A stretch of 64,000 nt of DNA, taken from Diphasiastrum complanatum (taxonomy: Eukaryota > Streptophyta > Lycopodiopsida > Lycopodiales > Lycopodiaceae). The notes beneath the pieces are model-generated. The model was given only the letters and a program-made list of their open reading frames with translations. It did no database searches and was not told the DNA's origin. The stretch is taken from contig CM055095.1 in NCBI GenBank assembly GCA_029204225.1, positions 38,806,141 to 38,870,140 of the forward strand. Reading direction: 5' to 3'. Every line of letters begins with the position of its first letter. The stretch's first letter is position 1. The translations under genes and the position numbers were made by a program. Shown here piece by piece: positions 1-11,207 of the stretch.

Positions 1-3000
1 TACTTCAAGAAAAATAGGCATGTAATATGGTATTACACATTCCCCCCTCTCAAATGTGAAGCATCCTCACAAACAATCAAAATCAACAACACATCAAAGG
101 AAAGATATTTCTTCAATATATTCCATAATGGATCTCAAACAATTAACAAAGATAAAAAGTCTTTCCTTCAATATAAATATACAAGATGTATACATGGTTG
201 CCCAGATCAGCAAAACATGTCCTTAAAAATGTCCTACTGTAGAATAACTGATCAGACAGATCTTGATTCTACCAACAAAGCGTGCAGTTTACTTGACAAA
301 GGATAAGAGTATCAGAATAAAAATGTGTAGCCATGTCTTGGAGGGTCCATATAGATCATATGCAATTTTTCTGCTACCCATCCAACTTGAAACACAAGCG
401 GACCACATGAGACACAAGACTCACATCGAGGAAACCTCACTGCCACCATGAGATCACCATCCTCCATCTTACTAGGCTGACATCCTATCAGATGCTTACA
501 AGACAAACTCATAACGCTGATAAAAATGAGCGACTATGGCTCAACCTGAGGAAATCTTACTGCCACTAAGATTATACCCTCACCAGAAAATCAACTAGTA
601 GACATGTCAAGAAGTCACTGAGCATCAAATGAGTACTTTGTTTTTATTTCAGTAGCGAATGCATAACCAATCAAACTCCAACTTTGATCTACGTCTAGTC
701 ACAAAGACTCTCATGACAAAGTCACATGCAAGCAATCACATTCATGCAACCAACACAAATGACAAACATATCAACTGATGATCACTGCTTGCTGAAGAAG
801 ATATTTTCCTATACCATAAATCTTTGCTATAGGTAAATCCACTTGCTATAGCAACCATGCATCTAAAGCTCCACACATCTATCCTAAGATGTCCTCGAAT
901 GCACCATGTACCTCCCAAAGATGCATCCCTGTCCAAGTGTCCTATCCAACCATCCATTCCACTTTGTCTTCCCTTGCCAAGCTATCATTCATCCTTCATG
1001 CACCAAGCATACGAGTCTACCAAGGACTCTGATAAATCCCCTACATTTCATGAGCTTTCTCTTGTAGGTTACACGCTTTGACAAGCATCCACAAAAAATG
1101 TGGATCACATATCAACTTAGACTACTCATTCATGCTTTTTATTTACCCAAAAGTATTCAAAGCATGAGCTCCACCACACTTCCGCCGTGAAGTGTTAATA
1201 GCTTGTCACCTCCAAACTTGTCGAAATTTCCACCGTGCAAGCTTAACTCTACAAACTCTAGTAATCCACTTGCTAGCTCACTTTCATGAGTACCTGGTTA
1301 GATGTCCTCTTCGTATCACCACTTCATGAAATGTAGTCAAGTTACTAGATGGCTTTCCAAATTTCCACTTTGTCTCATCCAACTGACCTTTCAATTGACA
1401 TCCTTCACCTTATGACCGCCACCATTGCATTGCCACCATTAAGCTAAACGTCTCTCGATTTTCACCTTGAGAGGCCCCTCCAAGAGTCCCTTGAGCTTGG
1501 TTAGTTCGAATTTCCAAAAAGTTGAATCAGTATACATGACCTATTTTACCATGTCCGTCGGCATAATGCGGCACCATGCCTGGCTCTCTCCTATGGTTGG
1601 TTTCCCTCTCTCAATTTCTGCCAATTAAGAGTTTCACGATGCCTCATTGCAAGTTTTCCGCATCTCCTAGCTTTCTCCAATGCAATTCTACCCTTCACTG
1701 CTCTAACTCACAATGCACTATGATTAAGCTTATCAAGACCACTTGCGAACAACTTTAGAGCTTCTTGGCTATAGGCACATGCCTTTTTTTCCTAGCCTGC
1801 CCCGCAGACTTTCAGCCAAAATTTGGGCTTAATTTGGCACATAAGTCACCAAATAGCAAAAATCGTACCTCATTGGGTCACTCGTCTCCCGCTCCATATA
1901 ATGGTGTCAAGAATGCATCAAAATGTATTTCTCCCTTGATGATGTCGTCACTTTGTTTGTCAGCTCTGTACAAGCTTTTACAGGCTCCAAAATGGCCCTT
2001 ATTTGACCCCAAAAGCCCTCCTCTAGCCAAAATTATCCACTTCCAAAGTGGCCTTAAGAAAATGACTCCTAAAAAAACTAGTTCTTCATCCTGAAGAAAC
2101 TGTAGCCTTCAAAATGACTTTCACCAGTCGGGCCCCTTCAACAGCTTTCAAAGTGAAAATTTTTATTGAAGAATGAGGCTTTTCTTCCCTTCATTTCTTC
2201 AAGGCCTTTCACAATGATCTCTACCATTGAAGTAGATCCCATGGCACATTCCTCGTGGATCTTCACCATCGATCCATATGGTGTTCGATCCGATGGTTTT
2301 TAGTCGATTGGCACACTGAGCTCATGCCCTCTAGCCGCTATAGTCTTCGAAACACACACATTCCTTTCCTCTTGGGTGCGTGCAAGGCCCACGGCCACTC
2401 CACGAGCTCCTTCTTCCTCCTTTCATTCTCCTTTACAAGCTTGGTTTTTCACCTATGGTTGCCACATTCGATCCACTCCAGCTTCCAGGTACTACGGCTG
2501 GCCATGACTGTTTACAGGCACCTTCGCCCTGCTAGGGCGCCCATCTGCTAGGGCGCCCATCTGTACAGCTTCCAAAAGCTTCAAGTATGGAGAAAGATTC
2601 ACAGTTTTTGCTTTGCCAATAAATCATTCATGGCTTCAAAGCAAACTGCTCATTCTGTGGATTATGGCTACCTGTGGCCTCCTAGCCACACTTTGGCAGC
2701 TCCAGGGTGCCCTACTTTGTGATTTTATACCATCAAAAAAGGGTTTCTACAGAGAAAAATTGACGCTTTTCACTCTATAAACCCTGGTTTGCAAAGACCA
2801 ACCTTTGTTGCATATTCTCAAAAGTGCCTTCCATTCAATTGCTGAGAATTGGACCTCCACAACTACCCCACCTCTGTAGCAACTTGTCCAAATTCTTGTT
2901 TGCATCAGATGGCTCCACAATTCAGTAAGAATTGCCTCCATTATGAGCACTTTTCCGTCAGCTGCCTCATAGCCTGCTTGCTATGGAGTTTTTCTATTTA

Positions 3001-3176
3001 CTTTGATTCTACAAATCAACTTCATATGCACTGAATCAAAGGGCTTTGCATCACTGATCACCCTGGACCATCTTGTACCCCGTACAATGTCCTTATCGTT
3101 GCTCAGTTTTGATGCTATCATCGATGGAATCACTCTTCCAAGAGCTTCAATCGTGCATGTTCCTCCACAGCCTGAG
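1..3176. other. Anonymous repeat-like DNA, no gene supported
   Basis: No open frame here has a recognisable domain, and the short frames present lack any family motif. Because a minus-strand copia primer-binding site lies just to the right (3177-3189), this stretch would be the internal region of that element if the element is real, but I see no gag or pol motif on either strand. It is therefore left unassigned. Confidence 0.5.
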
Positions 3177-3628
3177 GGCTCTGATACCAAGTTAACATTC
3201 TATGCGGAAATTCTGATTTAGTGGAGAGTGCAGATTAGAGATGCAATCACTAACTGATTGCCAACCATCAAAACCATGAACAACATCCACAAGTAATAGA
3301 GTGATGGAGGAGCTCACATAAAGCAAAAGAGCTCACAAAACAGAAGCATCTTTATTACAAAGAGACTGATACATATACAAGTAAAGGTCCCCTTTGCATG
3401 GGGACGCCACATGGCATGGACCTAATAAATGCATGAAATTCACTATTGGCCTCTACGTGGCATTTTAGACTACATACAGGTAAACTCCCGTTATCGGTCC
3501 GGGACAAGCCCCCAGGCTGGCTTCTTAACTAAAGCCTACTAAATTGAAACAGTACATAATTGTAAACTACAATCACAGTTGAGCTTACTATTTCTAACTG
3601 AAATGTCATCCATGTATAAGAATAATGT
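3177..3628 (-). mobile_element. Copia-type primer-binding site with LTR-like remnant
   Basis: On the minus strand 3189-3177 reads TGGTATCAGAGCC, the primer-binding site that plant copia elements use with initiator methionine tRNA. An LTR should lie at higher coordinates, roughly 3192 to 3600. That stretch is non-coding and ends where the plus-strand copia fragment starts at about 3629, but I cannot find clean TG and CA ends or a second copy. The PBS motif is seen; the LTR is inferred. Confidence 0.4.
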
Positions 3629-4615
3629 ATGGAATGGTATTCAAGACTCAACAACTTTCTACTTTCAGTAGGATTTGTGCTTAGTGACTATGATCCTTCT
3701 ATGTACTTAAAGTTTGATGGTAGTAATATTGTCATTCTTCTAATCTATGTAGATGACATTATTCTTAATGGAAGTTGTTTGATGCTTGTTCAAGAAACTA
3801 AGGATGCATTAGGAGGAGAATTTAAAATGCAAGATCTAGGAGAGATCCATTACATTTTAGGCCTTGAAATTGAATTTCATGAAGAGTATGCTTTTATTTG
3901 TCAATCTAGATATGTCTTTTCTATGTTGAAAAAATTCAATATGCAAAATTGCAAAGGCATAGATACTCCCATGGAGCAACATGTAAAAGACCCTATTAAA
4001 GGTGATGAAAGATCCTTTGAGGACATCACAATTTATAGGAGTCTTATAGACTCCTTAATTTGGCTTACTATCACTAGACCTGATTTGAGCTATTGTGTGT
4101 ACAAATTGAGTCAATTTATGCAAGATCCTAAGATCCAACATTGGAAGATGGCCAAGAGAGTTCTAAGATATGTATCTTCTACTCAAGATTATGGTTTATT
4201 GTACAAGAATGAAGATCTAACCATTGTTGGCTATTCGGATTCCAATTTTGCAAGTGATAAAATGGATCGAAAGTCCATTAATGCATATACTATCTTTCTT
4301 GGAGGCAATCTTGTGTCTTGGCTTTCAAAGAAGCAAGATACCATAGCCCTATCTTCTTGTGAGGCCGAGTACAAAGCACTCACTACAACAACTAAAGAGG
4401 TGCTTTGGATCAAGAGGTTAATCATGGAGCTAAAGTGCATCAAAGAGGATGATCTTCCCTTGATCAAGTGTGACAACATATTGGCCCAAGCTCTTGCAAA
4501 CAGTCCAAATTTTCATGCAAGAAGCAAGCATATAGAAGTGGCACACCAATTTGTAAGGGAAAAGCTCATTGGAGGTGAAATCAACTTGGAATATGTCAAC
4601 ACATCTAAGGGCTAG
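3629..4615 (+). pseudogene. Copia reverse transcriptase-RNase H fragment
   Basis: This is the C-terminal part of a Ty1/copia polyprotein (328 codons). The RT active site YVDDIIL lies at about residues 41-47. It is followed by the DLGEIHYILGLEIE segment, the TRPDLSY segment and the RNase H domain (SDSNFASDKMDRKS, LSSCEAEYKAL, ARSKHIEVAHQFVREK). The N-terminal RT half is missing: the conserved LYGLKQAPR that should precede WYSRLN is absent, so the left break is near 3630. The frame stops at 4613-4615, just where sequence related to 9130-9204 begins, so the right end is another break. It is a dead fragment most like the copia elements at 18.9-22.8 and 28.8-30.3 kb. Confidence 0.9.
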
Positions 4616-4692
4616 ATCTGTGTGGCCCAGGGTATTTCACGCTGGATCACCTGCTTGGTGTCAGAGTCTTTAGAGGATGAGGAGGCCTTGTT
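4613..4692 (-). pseudogene. Truncated first-ORF start of a gypsy-1 unit
   Basis: On the minus strand this matches the start of the frame that begins at 9204, including the Ser-rich opening and the KQVIQRD segment. The start codon is lost (AAG in place of ATG) and the unit is cut by the copia fragment ending at 4615. It lies directly downstream of the LTR-like block at 4.8-5.8 kb, as the 9204 frame lies downstream of the block at 9.2-9.8 kb. It is therefore the remnant of a further unit in the head-to-tail gypsy-1 array. Confidence 0.6.
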
Positions 4693-4789
4693 AGCAGTGA
4701 TAGTTAAAGGGCAAAAAAGTAAGAAAATGGTGGAAAAGGTAAAAAGATGTGGAAACGACAAAAAATTGTGAATAACGAGTGTCGGATGG

Positions 4790-5820
4790 CAAGAACTATA
4801 GTCCAGAGTGCAGATTTGTGTTCAGTATGAGCAGATGATAGCTTGTAGAAAATTTGGTCACAAACAAAAAGCTTGGAAATTTTAGTGAAAATTTGAGCAG
4901 AGCTTCGCCAGCAAAGGTGACAAATAACTCGAATTCAGCCCTTATATAGCAAAATTTAGAGTGCATATTAGGCAAAATCCACTTTCCCTTGCTTAGTTCC
5001 ATCCAAATTTTGGCAAGGACCATCTTCACAAAATTGACTGCCTTGCGAAGGTCCTGCAAGGGTTCAGACTGTCTACGAGGATTCAACTCTCGCAGGAGGT
5101 GATCTCTCGCACAACATATTCCTGTGATTGGATTTTCAAGATCAAACCATGTAGAGAGGCTAATTTCACTGCTCTAATTCCATTTAGGCACTTGCGAAGG
5201 TTCGTAGGACGATCTTGATGCTCTACGAAGGTTCTAAAGAATCAGCTTCTGAGAACCCTCGCATACACTTAAAAATGATGATTTCTCCATCAAGAACTCT
5301 CGCAGAGATTTTCATGGATGCATCTAGATTAGATCTAGTAACTGTCCAAGTTTCAAGAGCTATCTCCCAAGGGATCTCAAAAAATCATGAAAAAAAGTAC
5401 TCTTTTAGAGTGTTTTTTGATGAGATCTTGAGATTCTCTAATTTTTAACTTTTGCAAACTGGTAATCAGCTTCATCCATGCTTGATCTGACTATTCATAG
5501 TTCTCTAGAAGTTTTGATGGACATCTGGTAACAGATCCATCAGTTTTGGGTGAATTTTGCCCTTAATTTTCCATAGTTATTGAGATTGAGGTCTCTAATC
5601 TGCAAATTTAGGGGACTTATTAGCATAATCTGATGACCTACTTTCTTCTTGATCCCATCTAGATCTGGATCCCTCTTGGATCCTGATGGATTTCCCCGAT
5701 CTTGCCAGACCTGGCCAAATCTTGATGGATCTAGCTCGATTTGGCTTGATCTTCCTAGTTCTAGTGGTGATGGCCTAGCATAATAGCTTTTCATAACGTG
5801 CCACCACCAAACTAGATCTA
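4790..5820 (-). repeat. Gypsy-1 LTR-like block, copy A
   Basis: This non-coding block follows the integrase end on the minus strand. It is shared with 9210-9836 (minus) and, in opposite orientation, with 27446-28140. On the minus strand a TATA box (GCTATATAAG) lies at about 4941-4950, as expected for an LTR promoter. The start is placed at the purine-rich stretch ending in GGTGGTGGCA near 5800, which could be the polypurine tract. I could not find a standard primer-binding site at the other end, so both borders are approximate. Confidence 0.55.
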
Positions 5821-5825
5821 TCTCA

Positions 5826-7109
5826 CTACGGTGCCCAGTACTTGTGCAACCGGCTACCATTGATGGGTGTGTTGAACGATGTCCCATCTATCTTCTCTAG
5901 ATTTACGACTCCATGATTAAGAATTTCTTTGATCCGATAAGGTCCATTGCCTTTGAATTTTAATTTTTCCTTGATCGCCTTGGTTTTATACATCAGGACC
6001 AGATCTCCGGAACGAAGATCTTTCTTTTGTAACCTGTGACTATGCCATGCTTTGCGTCTTTCGTTTTTAGTTGCCAGTCCATGCACAGCTAGTAAGTGTG
6101 TTTCACAGAGTTTATGCAGTGCTTCGTGGTGTAGTTGTAGAGATTTGGATTCATTAAGGCGTTGTGCTGTGGCAATCCTTAATGAAGGGACGAAAAACTA
6201 AACTGACATTACATCATTCTGACCATATACGAATTGAAAAGATGTTTGATCAGTGCTTCCCTTATATGTTGTCCGGAATGCCCACAGAGCAGCATGCAAC
6301 TTATGTTCCCAATCTGATCTGCTAGCTTCAACTATTTTCGTGAGCACATTACACAGGATCTTATTGGATGATTCTACTTGCCCATTACCGTGAAGATAAT
6401 AAGGAGTACTGGTTCTATGGATCACGAAGAATTCCTCCAACATGACCTTGATGGTCTCATTGATGTAATGACTACCGCGATCGCTGACTAGCTCCATTGG
6501 GCATCCAAAGCGCACAATGATATTTTCATAGAGAAACTTGGCAGTGGTCCTAGCATCAGCTACTCTTACTGCCTTGGCTTCGACCCACTTGGTGAGATAG
6601 TCCGTGGCTACGATTATGTATCGAGCCTGTGTACTCCTTGCTGCAGGGTGAATTTGACCAATGTAATCCAATCCCCACTTTTCAAATGGTGCTTGGGCTA
6701 AGACCAGGTGCAGTAGCTCATAATTCAATCTCGTTGGTCTCCTCGCCCTTTGGCAGACATCGCACTTTCTCAAGTATTCCTCTGTATCCTTATGAATCGT
6801 TGGCCACCAATATCCTGATTGCAGAATCTTGCGAACTGTAATGTCGGATTCAAAATGGCCTCCACCCATGTCTTCATGTGAAAGCAAAATGATTTGGGTG
6901 GTCTCATGTAGGAGAATACATCGCCAAAGAATTCCATCTGGTTCTCTTAGATACAATTGGTCGGCTATGAGCTGATAAGGTCTAGCCTTCAGGATCAATT
7001 TCCACTGCCGCCTCATCCTCGTATCTCTTGTGTTTGATTGGTAAAGTGATGTTGTGTTCCTCACTTTCCCATGCTGCTCTGATGTGGAGGACGTTACTTG
7101 TTTCTTCAT
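5826..7109 (-). pseudogene. Gypsy-1 integrase, copy A (frameshifted)
   Basis: This is a Ty3/gypsy integrase in two frames (7109-6198 and 6086-5826), separated by a frameshift near 6100-6200. It shows the zinc-binding HHCC module (SHEDMGGGHF then CDVCQRARR). The DDE core follows: WGLDYIG, VSDRGSHYI and NGQVESSNK. The C-terminal domain has LRSGDLVLMYKTKAIK and GPYRIKEIL and ends at SRLHKYW. It is closely related to the intact frame at 9837-11093. Protease, RT and RNase H are absent: the integrase is joined directly to gag-linker sequence near 7000, so this copy carries a large internal deletion. Confidence 0.9.
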
Positions 7110-7539
7110 AGCCCTTACAATATATGAGCTCAGGTGCTACTAGATCCTCATCCGCTTTGGCCCATTCAGCTAGAAGGCTTTTCGCTTGTGGTGAAATCCG
7201 CAGTAGTTCTCCAAGTGGTAAACTAACACGGCTTGACAGTAAAAGTGTGAGCCTTTCAATGTGTGGTTCCTCGGGCTCCACCATGTAAAAAAGTGATTTA
7301 CGTTTGTGCAACCAATCATTCTGATCAGTGCGCAGTGGTGAGCCCGTTTGCGGTTCCCCTTCGATGCCAACTGGAGGTTCCGCAGGATTATCTCTTTCTT
7401 GCTCTTTTTCCTCCGCTTGTGCTTTCTGTACACAATGTCTTATTTTCTGGTACTGTCTTCTTTCTTCCCTCACATTCAAATATGGCGCTGAAGTTGAGGG
7501 TTGGTCATTAGTGACCGATGGTGGTGGTGAGGGAGCCAC
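6982..7539 (-). pseudogene. Gypsy-1 gag-to-protease linker, copy A
   Basis: This charged, proline-rich frame contains MVEPEEPHIERLTLLLS, ISPQAKSLLAEWAKA and LPIKHKRYEDEAAV. The same segments occur on the plus strand at 14232-14587 directly before a protease, so it is the polyprotein region upstream of protease. It runs into the integrase region at about 7000, overlapping it in another frame, which marks the internal deletion junction. The frame has no ATG at its left edge and is a fragment, not an independent gene. Confidence 0.7.
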
Positions 7540-7839
7540 TTGCTTCCTCTTCTGTGCTCGTGCGTGCTGATTCTTTACTTCGCATCTTGATATGCGTCAA
7601 TTGGATGAAGGGACTCTCCGTCAATTTGGAGGGTTTGAATCGTTTGAACCATGGATCTTTTGTAGTATAGCCCTTCCGCCTATCACAAAGGTTAGATCAC
7701 TGGATAGGTGCCTAACTATGCATAGATGCTACTTTAGTTAATTTCCTACTTTATCCCTTAACTCTACTCACCACTATACTACTCCTCTTTGACTCTACTC
7801 TTCTACACTAGCATTCATCATAGTTTTGGTTGAAGGGAA

Positions 7840-7902
7840 GGGATGGAGAAGAAGAGATTGAGAAGAGAAGAGAAAGAGAGAGAAAGAGAGTGAGGGTGGA
7901 GG
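7840..7902 (+). repeat. Polypurine (GA-rich) tract
   Basis: About 60 bases are almost entirely A and G on the plus strand (runs of GAAGA, GAGAGAAAGAGA). On the minus strand this is a polypyrimidine tract lying just downstream of the gypsy-1 first ORF. It is simple sequence. Confidence 0.8.
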
Positions 7903-9204
7903 TTAGCTCAAATGCTCCTTATGCTTGCTAATGGAAAAACATTCACTATGGCAAACAATAAAACATGGAAATAGAAAGCAATAGAAAACACAACCAAGAG
8001 CAATAGCAAGTAGTGAATAGCAAATGAGGATGCTTCTCTTCCAAAAATGGTAGAGTTTCATCCATTCCAGAGTGTCGGGGGACAGTTGCGAATCAGAAGG
8101 GTTCAATGTGAGAGGAGCAACGGTGGTGGCAGGAGTAATGGAGGATGCGATGGTGATGGATGGAGTAGCAGACACTACAAGAGAAGTAGGAGTGGTATCA
8201 ATAGAAGAAACGGGGATGGAGACAGAAATAGATGTGGATGGAATAGGAAGAGAGATAGCGACAATAGAAATTGGAGTGGGGGGTTGCACTGAAGAAGAAG
8301 TGGCGGTGGTTGATGGAGTAGTTAGTGCGGCAGTGGAGACACATCGTCGGATAACAAGTGGAGATGTGGATGTAGAGGCAACGCCACACATTCATTTGTT
8401 GGCCGTTGTGTTAATGACTGCAGGTTGGGATGAGGTTGATGCTTGAGATGGTGGGTAAAGGTTAGTATGTGGCACAAGGGTAGACAGGAGGGATGAGCGT
8501 TGGAAACTGTGCACTTTCACCTCGAGAAGTGTGCAGGCAAAGTTACACAACAAGGGGCATACTGTGATTCGCTCATGGTTGTTGGGTCTGACGGAGGTTG
8601 TTAGTTCTCGAATAAGGAAGCTATGCCAATCGTATGGCACAACGTAGGGGTTAGGGAATTCTAGAAAGGATTCCACTATCTGACTCAGTAGCATAGAATG
8701 AATTTTGTCCTTGCGAAATGTTGAAATAGCCAGAAAGTTATTCAACAGATGCGTAGCTGTCTAAATGACGGGTTCCGTGATAGCTTCTATCAGGTAACCA
8801 TTGTTAGTCTAGATGGAAATTTCTGGTGTGGTTTGGGTGACGAATGGTTTGATCAGAGCTTTGGCAGGGCGATGGGAGATGGGTTGACGATCACTGGACA
8901 TAATGCCAACGATGATCATTGAGTCAGCGTTAATCCTGACCTTGTATGTGGTACCTTGGTATAGGAAGTGGAAACGAGCCTTGTCCTTGTCCCAGGTGGC
9001 ATAAGCGTGAAGGGCGAGGACCATGTTAATCTCGGAATGGAAGAGCGCCGAGTAAAAACCCATTGCTTCAAGGAGGGGCCCGGCTATTTGCAGCCATGGT
9101 TGGATCAAAGTGTCAGAGGGTACAGGCCAAATCTGCGTGGCCTCGGGGATGTCACGCTGGATCACCTGTTTGGCGCCAGAGTCTTCAGAGGATGAGGAGG
9201 CCAT
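7903..9204 (-). pseudogene. Gypsy-1 first ORF (unknown function), three in-frame stops
   Basis: One reading frame of about 433 codons runs from an ATG at 9204 to 7903 and is broken by three in-frame stops (near 8809, 8761 and 8392). It opens with MASSSSEDSG. It then has a globular stretch (WLQIAGPLLEAMGFYSALFH, YKVRINADSMI) and a long Ser/Thr/Pro-rich C-terminal part ending in a hydrophobic run (ICYSLLAIALGCVFYCFLF). It begins about 6 bases after the LTR-like block B and lies upstream of the gypsy-1 linker and integrase. It is therefore probably the N-terminal gag-like part or an extra ORF of the element. I do not recognise a named domain; a plant-mobile-domain-like or gag-N-terminal role is only a guess. 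Confidence 0.55.
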
Positions 9205-9209
9205 GTTAG

Positions 9210-9836
9210 CAATGATGATTAGTGGTCGAAAAAGTCGAAAAAGTAGAAAAACGGTGGAAAATGGACGGAAACAGTAGAAAACTGAGAATAATGAGTGTTG
9301 GATGACAATGATTGTAGTTCAGAGCGTAGATCGGTGTTTGATATGAGCAGATGATAGCTGGTAGGAAGTTTGGTTGAAAACAGAAAACTTGGTATTTTCA
9401 GTGGAAATTTCGGTAGAGCTTCGCTAGCAAAGGTGACAAATGACTCGAATCCCAAGGGATCTCAAAAAATCATAAAAAAAGTGCTCCTTCAGAGTGTTTT
9501 TTGACGAGATCTCGAGATTTTTTTATTTTTAACTTTTGTAAACTAGTAATCAGCTTCATCCAGGCTTGATCTGACTGTTGGTAGTGCTCTAGAAGTTTTG
9601 ATGGATTCTTGGTAGTAGATCCCTCAGTCAATCTGATGATCTGCTTCCTTTTTTACCCTATCAGGATCCGGATCCTCCTTGGATTCTGATGGATTTCTCG
9701 ATCCTGTCAGATCTAGCTGAATCTTGATGAATTTAGCTTGATTTGGCTTGATCTGCTTAGATCTAGCGGTAATGGTTGAGCAGATTAGCTTTTTGTAACA
9801 TGCCACCCCCAATCTGGATCTGTCTTACTATGGTGG
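9210..9836 (-). repeat. Gypsy-1 LTR-like block, copy B (lacks TATA segment)
   Basis: Homologous to the block at 4790-5820, this lies between the end of integrase copy B (9837) and the start of the first ORF (9204). A purine-rich GATTGGGGGTGGCA at about 9804-9817 (minus) fits a polypurine tract. Compared with copy A it lacks about 430 bases corresponding to 4937-5366, which removes the TATA box, so this copy probably has no promoter. The right border is set by the integrase stop; the left border is approximate. Confidence 0.55.
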
Positions 9837-11093
9837 CTAGTACTTGTGCAACCAGCTACCATTGATGGGTGTGTCCAAGGGCGTTCCATCAAGCTGTTCT
9901 AAGTTCACGGCCCCATGATTAAGAATTTCCTTGATCCTATAAGGACCTTCGCCCGTGAATTTTAACTTCCCCTTGATCGCCTTGGTTTTATACATCAGGA
10001 CTTGATCTCCTGAACGAAGATCCTTCTTTTGTAATCTGCGATCATGCCAAGCCTTGCGTCTTTTCTTTTCAGCTGTCAGTGCATGCACAACTAGTAAGCG
10101 TGTTTCAAAGAGTTTATGCAGAGGTTTGTGGCATAACTGTAGAGATTTGGACTCATTAAGACGTTGCACAGTGGCAATCCTTAATGAAGGAACTAAAAAC
10201 TCTACTGGCATCACAACATCCTGACCATATACTAATTGGAAGGGTGTTTGATCAGTGCTCCCTTTATATGCTGTCCTGAATGCCCACAGTGCAGCATGCA
10301 ACTTGTGTTCCCGATCTGATCTGCTAGCTTCAATTGTTTTCGTGAGCATGCTATACAGGATCTTATTGGATGATTCTACTTGCCCATTACCACAAGGATA
10401 ATAAGGCATACTACTTCTGTCGATTAGGAAGAATTCCTCCAACAGGACCTTGATGGTCTTGTTGATGAAATGGCTTTCGCGATCACTGACTAGTTCCACC
10501 GGGCACCCGAAGAACACAATGATATTTTCATAAAGAAACTTGGCAGTGGTCCTAGCATCAGCTACTCGTACTGCCTTGACTTCGACCCATTTGGTGAGGT
10601 AGTCTATGGCTACGATTATGTATTGAACCTGGGAACTCCTTGTTGTAGGGTGAATTGGACCAATATAGTCCAATCCCCATTTTTCGAATGGTGCTTGGGC
10701 TAAGACTGGGTGCAGTAGATCATAGTTCAATCTCGTTGGTCTTCTTGTCCTTTGGCACACATCGCACTTTTTCAAGTATTCCTCTGTGTCTTTATGAATC
10801 GTTGGCCACCAACATCCTGATTGCAGGATCTTGCGAACTGTAATGTCAGATGAAAAATGACCTCCACCCATGCCTTCATGTGAAAGCAAAATGATCTGGG
10901 TGGTCTCATGAGGAAAAATACACCGCTGAAGAATTCCGTCTGGACCTCTTCGGTACAACTGGCCGACAATTAGCTGATAAGGTCTAGCTTTCAAGATCAA
11001 TTTCCGTTGTTCCACCTTTGGTAGTGATTTATTTGGTTGGCCCCACATTAGATATTCAACAATGTCGGCAGCCCATTCTAGTACTGTATCCAT
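9837..11093 (-). CDS. Gypsy-1 integrase region, copy B (418 codons open)
   Basis: This is an open frame covering the whole Ty3/gypsy integrase. The zinc-binding HHCC module uses H72, H79, C110 and C113. The catalytic triad is D142 (WGLDYIG), D204 (VSDRESHF) and E240 (NGQVESSNK), with the normal D-35-E spacing. The C-terminal domain has LRSGDQVLMYKTKAIKGKL and GPYRIKEILNHGAV. Arg-Glu replaces the usual Arg-Gly after D204. The ATG at 11093 is internal to the polyprotein, not a true start. RNase H and RT pieces lie upstream on the same strand (11208-12488) but are disrupted, so this integrase is probably not expressed as part of a working polyprotein. Confidence 0.9.
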   Translation of the reverse strand: MDTVLEWAADIVEYLMWGQPNKSLPKVEQRKLILKARPYQLIVGQLYRRGPDGILQRCIFPHETTQIILLSHEGMGGGHFSSDITVRKILQSGCWWPTIHKDTEEYLKKCDVCQRTRRPTRLNYDLLHPVLAQAPFEKWGLDYIGPIHPTTRSSQVQYIIVAIDYLTKWVEVKAVRVADARTTAKFLYENIIVFFGCPVELVSDRESHFINKTIKVLLEEFFLIDRSSMPYYPCGNGQVESSNKILYSMLTKTIEASRSDREHKLHAALWAFRTAYKGSTDQTPFQLVYGQDVVMPVEFLVPSLRIATVQRLNESKSLQLCHKPLHKLFETRLLVVHALTAEKKRRKAWHDRRLQKKDLRSGDQVLMYKTKAIKGKLKFTGEGPYRIKEILNHGAVNLEQLDGTPLDTPINGSWLHKY

Positions 11094-11207
11094 GTAAAAT
11101 AAGGCAGCATCTGCCAGCTAATCATCGAGTTGGGTTGCAATCTCCTTTCCCTTGATTCATGACACATGATCTGCCATGTAGTGTTGTTTTCCCTTGCGGA
11201 CTACTAT

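Noticed and set aside
2255-2551. 98-codon plus-strand frame
   Set aside because: No domain, no homologous copy in the window and no gene signals.
8072-8446. 124-codon Gly/Val/Glu-rich plus-strand frame
   Set aside because: It is the antisense shadow of the Ser/Thr/Pro-rich part of the gypsy-1 first ORF.
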